Source of the DNA: Eubacteriales bacterium
GTDB lineage: Bacteria; Bacillota_A; Clostridia; Lachnospirales; Lachnospiraceae
Direction: 5' to 3'
Assembly: GCA_030527765.1 (NCBI GenBank)
Contig: JAUNAE010000076.1
Location: forward strand, 1 to 12,172
DNA: 12,172 bases
Shown here piece after piece: positions 6,549-12,172 of this stretch. The notes beneath the pieces were generated by a model. The model was given only the letters and a program-made list of their open reading frames with translations. It ran no database searches and was not told where the DNA came from. The position numbers and the translations under genes are program-made. Positions within the stretch are counted from its first letter, which is position 1, and every line of letters begins with the position of its first letter.

Positions 6549-7940
6549 ATGTCATTTAGCAGTATTCACTTTATCTTTTATTTTCTGCCTGTTTTTCTGT
6601 TGCTGTTCTACCTGATTCCGGGAATTGGGAAGGACATTGTTCTTGTCGCAGGCAGTCTGATTTTTTATGCCTGGGGTAATCCGGTATATGTGATTCTCAT
6701 GCTGTTCTCGGTATTCTTCAACTGGCTCATGGGAATCGATCTGGAAGAATCTGAAACAGACTCTCAGAAAAAGAGGCGATTGATTTTTGCCATTGTAATA
6801 AATCTGTTTATCCTCTGTTTCTTCAAGTATTTCGGATTTCTTCTGGATAACCTGAACCACCTTACCGGTCTGCATATCACAATGCCGGAACTTGGACTTC
6901 CGCTTGGTATTTCTTTCTATACCTTCAAAAATCTCTCCTATCTCTTTGATGTCAACAAAGAGAAGGTACGAGCTGAGAGAAATCTGTTCCGCTATATGAT
7001 ATACAGCACCATGTTCCCTCATATGACCCAGGGACCAATCGTCCGCTACACGGAAGTACAGGCTCAGCTTCCTCTTGCCAAGCGAAAAATCACTCCGGCC
7101 CGTCTTGGAATCGGAGCGGAATTCTTTGTCAAAGGTCTGGCCAAAAAAGTTCTTCTTGCAGATAACCTCGGTCTGATGTTTTCAACAATTACCGGCTCAG
7201 CTGACCACACCGTTGTCTCAGCATGGCTTGGAATTATTGCCTATACACTGCAGATTTACTTTGACTTCAGTGGTTATTCCGATATGGCAATCGGTCTTGG
7301 AAAAGCTCTTGGATTTGACTTCAGCAAAAACTTTGACTATCCATATACCTCTCACAGTGTTTCCGAATTCTGGAGAAGATGGCATATGTCACTGGGCAGC
7401 TGGTTTCGCGATTACATCTACATTCCACTTGGCGGAAACCGCGTATCTACCGGAAAACATATCCGAAACATTCTCATTGTATGGGCTCTCACAGGACTCT
7501 GGCACGGAGCCAGCTGGAACTTTGTATTGTGGGGTGTCTACTACGGTATTCTCCTTCTGATTGAGAAGTTCTTTCTCCAGAACTTTCTCAAGAATGGACA
7601 TCCGGCCCTCACAAGACTGTACACCCTCCTCATGGTTGTATTCGGATGGGTATTCTTCAGTCAGACAAGCTTTGGAGCAATCGGAAACTATTTTGGCCGC
7701 ATGTTCGGTTTCACCGCTTCCGGTTTCCTTGGTTCTTCTACTCTCTACTATCTGAAAACCGGTGGAATATTGTTCATCATTGCAATTATCTGTGCAAGAC
7801 CGTCACCTCAGAAGAGATTCCGCAGACTGATGCGAAGAAAACCTGCGGTTGCCATTGGTTTGAATATGCTTCTGTTTATTCTCAGCATTGCATTTATGGT
7901 TTACAATTCCTATTCACCATTCTTGTATGCAAACTTCTGA
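6549..7940 (+). CDS. MBOAT family membrane O-acyltransferase (AlgI/DltB-like)
   Basis: MBOAT proteins of the AlgI/DltB/PatA group pass an acyl group from a cytoplasmic donor across the membrane for O-acylation of an extracellular polymer. The 463-residue protein has about ten or more hydrophobic segments across its length. The family core is clear: FDFSGYSDMAIGLG (238-251), FWRRWHMSLGSWFRDYIYIP (274-293) with H279, and LTGLWHGASWNF (314-325) with H319 at the position of the conserved catalytic His. Length matches AlgI-like proteins. The ATG follows GGAG at a rather long 10-nt spacing, 23 nt after the DUF4358 stop. It is the central enzyme of the operon. The acyl group (acetyl is likeliest) and the acceptor are not shown by the sequence. 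Confidence 0.95.
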   Translation: MSFSSIHFIFYFLPVFLLLFYLIPGIGKDIVLVAGSLIFYAWGNPVYVILMLFSVFFNWLMGIDLEESETDSQKKRRLIFAIVINLFILCFFKYFGFLLDNLNHLTGLHITMPELGLPLGISFYTFKNLSYLFDVNKEKVRAERNLFRYMIYSTMFPHMTQGPIVRYTEVQAQLPLAKRKITPARLGIGAEFFVKGLAKKVLLADNLGLMFSTITGSADHTVVSAWLGIIAYTLQIYFDFSGYSDMAIGLGKALGFDFSKNFDYPYTSHSVSEFWRRWHMSLGSWFRDYIYIPLGGNRVSTGKHIRNILIVWALTGLWHGASWNFVLWGVYYGILLLIEKFFLQNFLKNGHPALTRLYTLLMVVFGWVFFSQTSFGAIGNYFGRMFGFTASGFLGSSTLYYLKTGGILFIIAIICARPSPQKRFRRLMRRKPAVAIGLNMLLFILSIAFMVYNSYSPFLYANF

Positions 7941-8008
7941 CGGTCAGCTGTATTTTGCAAAAGAACTCACAATTCCTTTGACATATTGAAGAAAAGAAGG
8001 GCTATCCT

Positions 8009-9163
8009 ATGATTAACAAACATTACAAACGATATTTCGTGCATATGGGACGATTCTTTATTCTGGGAATTATTCTTGTATTTCTATTGAATCTTGTCAT
8101 CCCTGACCGTGGTTTTTCCGAAAAGGAAAATCGTGTTCTGGCCTCCATGCCCAAATTCAGTATTTCCAGAATTTTGTCCGGAAAAAATGAAAAGAAATTT
8201 GAAACCTATGCCAATGATCAGTTTTTTGCCAGAGATTTCTGGGTTGAGCTGAAAGCCAACACCGACCGTCTTCTTGGAAAAGTAGAATCCAACGGTGTTT
8301 ACCTTGGCAAAAACGGTTATCTTCTTGAGCAGTTTACTCCTCCGAAGGACAAACAGCTGGAAGCAACCACACAGGCACTGAGCAGTTTTGCCGCACGACA
8401 TACGGATATTCGTCAGTATGCGCTCATTGCACCTACCGCTGTGAATACGCTTTCTGAAACACTTCCGGGAAATGCACCGGCTGCAGATCAGAACCGCTAT
8501 CTTAATGAACTTGGAAGTTCCATGACATCCGCAGGAATTCAGTGGATCGACGTTCGGGAAACTTTGAACAGTCATAAAGATACACAGCTTTATTATCACA
8601 CGGATCATCACTGGACAACCCAGGCGGCATATTTTTCATATCTTACCGCTGCAAAGGTCATGAATCTTGATACTTCCGTATGTACCTATGAAATTCTCCC
8701 AGCGACCAAAACTTTTCAGGGCACTCTTTCTGCGAAGAGTGGTTTTCGCTCCTCTGCAGTGGATGAGATCGATGTATTTCTTCCCAAAAACGAAACTACA
8801 TCCCCTTATGTAGTAAATTATCTGGATGATCAATTCAAAAGTGCAAGCTTCTATGCTACAGAAAAACTGTCCACCCGAGACAAATATGCAATGTTTTTTA
8901 ATGGAAACCATGCACAGATGAGCATCAGTAATGCCGGAGGAGACGACCGTAAACTGCTTGTACTGAAGGACTCTTACGCAAACTGCTTCCTTCCGTTCCT
9001 CGCCCCGCACTACAAAACCATTCTTGTAGTAGACCCGAGATATTACTACGGTGATCTGGATTCTCTCATTGCTGCAGAAGAAATTACCGAGATTCTTTAT
9101 CTCTACAATGCAAACACCTTCTTCACAGACAACTCTCTGGAGATGGCTCTTGCCTCTGAGTAA
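8009..9163 (+). CDS. DHHW family protein, AlgJ/AlgX-like extracellular acyl-transfer partner
   Basis: The 384-residue protein has one N-terminal membrane helix (about 13-31) followed by ENRVLASMPKF (40-50), a sequence typical of DHHW/AlgJ-like proteins after the anchor. The name-giving motif YYHTDHHWTTQAAY is at 195-208, with D199, H200, H201 and W202. A later LVLKDSYANCFLPF (317-330) offers a Ser, S322, in the GDS-like place used as nucleophile in AlgX/AlgJ. D199, H201 and S322 are therefore the likely catalytic set, by analogy with AlgJ/AlgX. It probably transfers the acyl group delivered by the MBOAT to an extracellular acceptor. The ATG follows AAGAAGGG with a 7-nt gap, 68 nt after the MBOAT stop, and no terminator intervenes. 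Confidence 0.9.
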   Translation: MINKHYKRYFVHMGRFFILGIILVFLLNLVIPDRGFSEKENRVLASMPKFSISRILSGKNEKKFETYANDQFFARDFWVELKANTDRLLGKVESNGVYLGKNGYLLEQFTPPKDKQLEATTQALSSFAARHTDIRQYALIAPTAVNTLSETLPGNAPAADQNRYLNELGSSMTSAGIQWIDVRETLNSHKDTQLYYHTDHHWTTQAAYFSYLTAAKVMNLDTSVCTYEILPATKTFQGTLSAKSGFRSSAVDEIDVFLPKNETTSPYVVNYLDDQFKSASFYATEKLSTRDKYAMFFNGNHAQMSISNAGGDDRKLLVLKDSYANCFLPFLAPHYKTILVVDPRYYYGDLDSLIAAEEITEILYLYNANTFFTDNSLEMALASE

Positions 9164-9179
9164 GCAGAAATGATATAGT
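9150..9179 (+). promoter_or_regulatory. Weak possible promoter before the metallo-hydrolase gene
   Basis: TTGCCT (9150-9155, inside the end of the DHHW gene) and TATAGT (9174-9179) are 18 nt apart and each partly match sigma-A boxes. The 110-nt gap ahead of the next gene makes a separate promoter reasonable. A short GTATC/GATAC dyad (9189-9207) follows. Read-through from the upstream operon is an equally good explanation. Confidence 0.25.
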
Positions 9180-9273
9180 ATAGGCAGTGTATCGTAGTTA
9201 ATGATACTTAGAACACATAACTTACCTACTGACTAAGCAAAAATCAACATCACATTCCTTATGGAGAAGTAAT

Positions 9274-10047
9274 ATGAAAATCCGATTGATTCGCAATGCA
9301 ACCTTGCTGATCGAATATGGCAGCAAACGTTTTCTTGTAGACCCGGCTCTCTCACCTGCCGGAACCTTCGATTCTATGCCAAGTCCCCTGTATCCGGGCA
9401 GAAGAAATCCAATGACTCCCCTTCCTGCTCCGGGAAATGAGATTGTCAGAGGAATTGACAGTGCAATTATTACCCACATCCATCCGGATCATTTGGATCA
9501 GGCGGGAGCTGATCTGATTCCGAAGGATATTCCGGTATTTGTTCAGAACATCCTTGATAAGGATCAGAGCCGTAATTACGGCTTTAAGAAGCAGTTTACA
9601 ACAGATATTACAATGCTCACCGCATTTCAGGATGTACAGCTTATTCGAGCTCCGGGCAAGCATGGAGACGGTACTTACCAGCATGTATTGAATGAAATGG
9701 CAAACTCCAGCGGAGTCGTGTTCAAACATTCCAATGAAAACACTCTCTATCTCACCGGTGACACGGTTTGGTATTTCGGCGTACAGGATACCATTAATCG
9801 TCACAATCCATCTGTCATTGTTGCGAATGTCGGTGCTGCTGTCAAAGATGATATGCGTCTGATTATGGGGCTTCAGGATCTGAAAGCACTTCATGAGTAC
9901 TCTCCGGAGGCAAAGATTGTCTGTGTTCATCTTGAGGCATGGAACCACTGTACCATCACCCGTCAGGACGTGCGAAAGTACGCCGAAGCCAATGGATTCG
10001 CTGAGTATGTATTCGTTCCGGAAGACGGAGAAGAACTTCAGTTTTAA
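9274..10047 (+). CDS. MBL-fold metallo-hydrolase, UlaG-like
   Basis: This is a 257-residue soluble protein without signal peptide or membrane segment, so probably cytoplasmic. The metal-binding motif HIHPDH (68-73) supplies H68, H70, D72 and H73. Further likely ligands are H130 in GKHGDG, D163 in LTGDT (159-163) and H219 or H225 in VHLEAWNHC (218-226). The N-terminus (IRNATLLIEYGSKRFLVDPALSP) is the pattern of UlaG-like lactonase/hydrolase proteins. The substrate is unknown. GGAGAAG stands just ahead of the ATG. It follows the DHHW gene after 110 nt on the same strand and may belong to that operon, but a cytoplasmic hydrolase has no evident role in surface acylation. Its stop codon lies inside the start of repeat copy B. 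Confidence 0.88.
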   Translation: MKIRLIRNATLLIEYGSKRFLVDPALSPAGTFDSMPSPLYPGRRNPMTPLPAPGNEIVRGIDSAIITHIHPDHLDQAGADLIPKDIPVFVQNILDKDQSRNYGFKKQFTTDITMLTAFQDVQLIRAPGKHGDGTYQHVLNEMANSSGVVFKHSNENTLYLTGDTVWYFGVQDTINRHNPSVIVANVGAAVKDDMRLIMGLQDLKALHEYSPEAKIVCVHLEAWNHCTITRQDVRKYAEANGFAEYVFVPEDGEELQF

Positions 10048-10093
10048 CCGAATCAAGCAAGTAACGAAGCGAATTTTGAATATCCGCTTGACT
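10042..10093 (+). repeat. Dispersed intergenic repeat, copy B
   Basis: This copy has 44 of 52 identities to 2552-2603. Its last 29 bp match the reverse complement of 12144-12172 at 26 positions. The 3' half can form AAGCGAAT (10067-10074) with ATCCGCTT (10082-10089), one mismatch. Alternatively TCAAGC (10053-10058) can pair with GCTTGA (10086-10091). The first bases include the TAA stop of the metallo-hydrolase gene. Confidence 0.82.
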
Positions 10094-10097
10094 AGAG

Positions 10098-10119
10098 TCA
10101 ACCAAGCAGCAAAGCAATT
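10098..10119 (+). repeat. Partial second unit of the repeat, next to copy B
   Basis: Starting 45 bp after the matching point of copy B, these 22 bp align to 10053-10075 with 18 identities and one gap. The junction is an inverted repeat, TTGACT (10088-10093), AG, AGTCAA (10096-10101). It looks like a decayed tandem unit that has lost its hairpin half. Confidence 0.5.
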
Positions 10120-10152
10120 ATCGTATGTCCCCTTAACTTGAAAAACGCTAAG

Positions 10153-10199
10153 AAAAGAAGATTACACTTTCATCTGCATGAGGTGTAATCTTCTTTTTT
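10153..10199. terminator. Bidirectional Rho-independent terminator between convergent genes
   Basis: A perfect 15-bp stem pairs AAAAGAAGATTACAC (10153-10167) with GTGTAATCTTCTTTT (10183-10197). The loop has 15 nt, and TTTTTT ends the right side at 10199. The A-rich left arm gives a T-rich tail on the other strand. It can therefore stop both the metallo-hydrolase transcript from the left and the asparagine-synthase-like transcript from the right. Confidence 0.92.
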
Positions 10200-10221
10200 G
10201 TTTCCGTTATTATTTCTATTT

Positions 10222-12120
10222 CTATAAAAAATCTTCCGCCATAGTATTCTGCGTATCCGACAATATTTTTGTCACAGCCAGAACTCCATTGCAGTATTCC
10301 ATAGGATGGTAATCCTTCTTCTGGCACTGCCAGATCGCTTCGTAGTAGATCTCTTCACTATATGCAGAAGTAAATACCTCTCTGCATTCTTTTGAAAAAA
10401 AAGCCTGTTTTAACCATGCATCCGGCCTGTCCTTTGGAACATACGGATTATCTCGTTTCTCACGAATTGCTTCCGCAGCCTTCTGATCTTCATGAACGAA
10501 TACAAAAGAAACCTCTTCATTTTCATGATCAGTTTCCATGCAGCCTCTCTTCTCAGGATTCGAATTATTTCCATCTTTCAGATCCGTCTCTCCTCTGAAT
10601 GGGAACTGTTCATTCAGTTTCTTCGCTGTCGTAATGGCAGCATCTTTTATCTTTCGATTTCCTTCGAATGGAAACTTCAGAAGTTCCGGACAGTATCGTT
10701 CATAAATCACTGCCATCAGCAAATTGTTGTCTTTGCAGTCCGGCAGCTCCAGAATCAACTTTCCAAGATCCGGATCCAGCAGGGGTGCCAGCACACATGT
10801 ATTCACAAACCAGTCGCATACGGCACTCTTCGCAAAATGGTTGATGGTTCTTCCTTCCCGATAAATAAATGCAGGGGTCTTTTTAGAATGCGGATTTGTT
10901 ATATGATATCTCTCCTGAATCATCCGAAAAGTTCGACTCATAATTCTTCTTTCCCCTGCAGCCAGATCCTTTCCCGTTCTGCGGGAATATCTTTTGGCAT
11001 ACTGCCTCATTTTCCATCGAAACTTTACAGTCGAACCTTTCCAGTAATATCTGACAGCCTCTCCTCCGGCACCTGAAACAGTAAAATGCCTGGAAACGTG
11101 TCTGCAGTGCTTATGGTAGAGTTCTTTATGAAAAAAGAAATTCGTGTAGAAATCAATGTTCAAAATATCTTTTAAACTATAGTGAAGATTCGGTGTCGGT
11201 GTCGGTTCCTGATTTAAGGCAAAACTAAAATATTCTGCAATAGAGCTGGCAATCTTGTAATCCTCAGCATGAGTGTGCAGCGCATCCTGAAAAGATTTAA
11301 TTCGAATTTTATTTAAATCAATACCGGATTTCAACAGAAGCAGAAACGACAGTCTGCTGTCAAATCCACCGGACAGATCCACACTGATTTGATCTGTTTC
11401 CCGGGCAAGTCGTCTCAGAAGCTTTGTCCAGCTCAAATACCAGTGATCAAGAGCATCCATTCCCTCCTGTGTATCCAGGGATAAACTTGCAATTTCGTAA
11501 TCAATTTTGTGCAGTGTAGGAGTTCCTGTGGATTTATCTATCCGTACTTCCAGATCTCTCTCAAGCATCTGTATTTCACAAATCGGCGTTTCCGTACATG
11601 TCACTGGTACCATAGGAATCAACAAAAATTCTTTTACATAATCCTCATTTGCTGTTAAAGATACTTTCTTTTTCAGATATTCCAGTAAATAATAGAAAGA
11701 ATTGCTCAGAGCAAAATATCCTTCCTTCTGATATAGATAGAGTCCGTAGCTTCCGTTATAATCCTGGCGAATGATTACGTGATCCTCATCAGCTTCTACA
11801 GACACGTATACGCCTCTTCCGTCCAGTGCACGCATAGCTTCCGGTGTCATATTGGCTTGCTCATAAATTCCACTTTCCTGGAGGGAAAAACCGTAGAACC
11901 GGGATTGTACTTCCTCCAGATTTTCTGAATCGATAATGAAGAATTCATCCGCTGCGTGGAAGAAATCACGGCGATTCTTTTCCAGAGTTTTATAATCTTC
12001 TTTTTCCATTTCCTCAACGGCTCTTTGGATCTCTTCATGCCGATCCACATACGGCGTATATTGGAAAGTTTTCCGTATTCGATTCAGTTTCTGAAATCCT
12101 TTTTGTATCTTATTGTTCAT
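10222..12120 (-). CDS. Asparagine synthase-like (AANH superfamily) protein with degenerate glutaminase half
   Basis: The 632-residue protein has the layout of class B asparagine synthetases. The synthetase half has the ATP-binding PP-loop DLSGGFDSR (248-256, core SGGFDS 250-255) and SGAGGE at 349-354, which suggests that it adenylates a carboxylate. The N-terminal part (about 55-205) includes YNGSYGLYLYQ and a FALSNSFYYLLEYL stretch (121-149) like the Ntn glutaminase domain. It lacks the N-terminal catalytic Cys (the protein begins MNNKIQKG), so it should not use glutamine in the usual way. Residues about 514-550 are a polar, low-complexity insert rich in Asn, Glu and Asp. The product is unknown; relatives serve asparagine synthesis, amide or lactam formation and peptide or glycan modification. 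A GGGTGAG sequence lies 6 nt upstream. Inverted repeat copies bracket the gene. Confidence 0.75.
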   Translation of the reverse strand: MNNKIQKGFQKLNRIRKTFQYTPYVDRHEEIQRAVEEMEKEDYKTLEKNRRDFFHAADEFFIIDSENLEEVQSRFYGFSLQESGIYEQANMTPEAMRALDGRGVYVSVEADEDHVIIRQDYNGSYGLYLYQKEGYFALSNSFYYLLEYLKKKVSLTANEDYVKEFLLIPMVPVTCTETPICEIQMLERDLEVRIDKSTGTPTLHKIDYEIASLSLDTQEGMDALDHWYLSWTKLLRRLARETDQISVDLSGGFDSRLSFLLLLKSGIDLNKIRIKSFQDALHTHAEDYKIASSIAEYFSFALNQEPTPTPNLHYSLKDILNIDFYTNFFFHKELYHKHCRHVSRHFTVSGAGGEAVRYYWKGSTVKFRWKMRQYAKRYSRRTGKDLAAGERRIMSRTFRMIQERYHITNPHSKKTPAFIYREGRTINHFAKSAVCDWFVNTCVLAPLLDPDLGKLILELPDCKDNNLLMAVIYERYCPELLKFPFEGNRKIKDAAITTAKKLNEQFPFRGETDLKDGNNSNPEKRGCMETDHENEEVSFVFVHEDQKAAEAIREKRDNPYVPKDRPDAWLKQAFFSKECREVFTSAYSEEIYYEAIWQCQKKDYHPMEYCNGVLAVTKILSDTQNTMAEDFL

Positions 12121-12143
12121 AAAATGCTCACCCTGCCTTAGTC

Positions 12144-12172
12144 AGTCAAGCGGATATTCGAAATTCGATTCC
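12144..12172 (-). repeat. Dispersed intergenic repeat, copy C (cut by the window end)
   Basis: The reverse complement matches 10065-10093 at 26 of 29 positions and 2575-2603 at 23 of 29. It is inverted relative to copies A and B, and lies 24 bp upstream of the asparagine-synthase-like start codon. The rest of the unit would lie beyond the window. Confidence 0.75.

Noticed and set aside
7936..7948. CTGAC-G-GTCAG dyad over the MBOAT stop codon
   Set aside because: Its 1-nt centre cannot form an RNA hairpin loop, and it has no T-run; probably chance.
7978..8008. Perfect TTGACA at 7978-7983 just before the DHHW gene
   Set aside because: No -10 box at 16-18 nt; the nearest candidate (TATCCT) abuts the ATG, which would leave no leader or ribosome binding site on the transcript.
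9189..9207. GTATC/GATAC dyad between the DHHW and metallo-hydrolase genes as a terminator
   Set aside because: The stem is only 5 bp, AT-rich and without a T-tract, too weak to call.
9227..9237. ACTGACTAAG shared with the sequence beside repeat copy C
   Set aside because: A 10-base match without any of the conserved hairpin half of the repeat; chance is a sufficient explanation.
10222..12120. Lasso peptide or beta-lactam-type biosynthetic cluster around the asparagine-synthase-like gene
   Set aside because: No precursor peptide, leader-binding protein, protease or exporter is visible; only sequence beyond 12172 could supply them.
1..12172. A defence system, toxin-antitoxin pair, CRISPR array, prophage or insertion sequence
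   Set aside because: No nuclease, helicase, transposase, integrase, short regularly spaced repeats or paired small toxin genes were seen on either strand.

Overview
The window looks like a chromosomal segment of a Gram-positive Clostridia genome, most likely Lachnospiraceae. The reasons are strong AGGAGG-type ribosome binding sites, a class B sortase, a PPi-type phosphofructokinase, a DUF4358 protein, and the MBOAT/DHHW/SGNH cell-surface gene set that is common in gut Lachnospiraceae. This is inferred from protein families and style of the sequence; no marker gene is present. There are 11 credible protein genes and no tRNA, rRNA, CRISPR array, transposase or phage gene.

Layout. (1) 127-942 (-): class B sortase, diverging from (2) 1195-2424 (+): a 6-phosphofructokinase of the PPi-using type, which ends in a strong hairpin terminator. 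(3) A three-gene leftward operon, 5011 to 2625: a six-helix DUF308/HdeD-like membrane protein, an arginase-fold protein coupled to it through an ATGA overlap, and an Lgt-like prolipoprotein diacylglyceryl transferase. (4) A divergent intergenic region (5012-5224) with two tandem hairpins and a promoter for (5) a rightward surface-modification operon, 5225-9163: membrane-anchored SGNH hydrolase (TTG start), DUF4358 protein (ATGA overlap), MBOAT acyltransferase and DHHW/AlgJ-like protein. A UlaG-like metallo-hydrolase (9274-10047) follows on the same strand. (6) A bidirectional terminator separates this from (7) 10222-12120 (-), a 632-residue asparagine-synthase-like protein with a conserved ATP PP-loop and a degenerate glutaminase half.

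How they may work together. The MBOAT protein, the SGNH protein and the DHHW protein resemble the parts of the AlgI/AlgJ/AlgX, DltB/DltD and PatA/PatB systems. The MBOAT moves an acyl group across the membrane and SGNH-type proteins transfer it to, or remove it from, an extracellular glycan. The polymer modified here is unknown. Sortase, Lgt and this operon all act at the cell surface, but they are separate transcription units.

The least explained features are a roughly 50-bp dispersed, hairpin-forming repeat present at 2552-2603, 10042-10093 (plus a partial second unit) and, inverted, at 12144-12172, with the last two bracketing the asparagine-synthase-like gene; and the tandem hairpins at 5084-5138. 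I found no clear evidence of a wholly new defence or mobile system.
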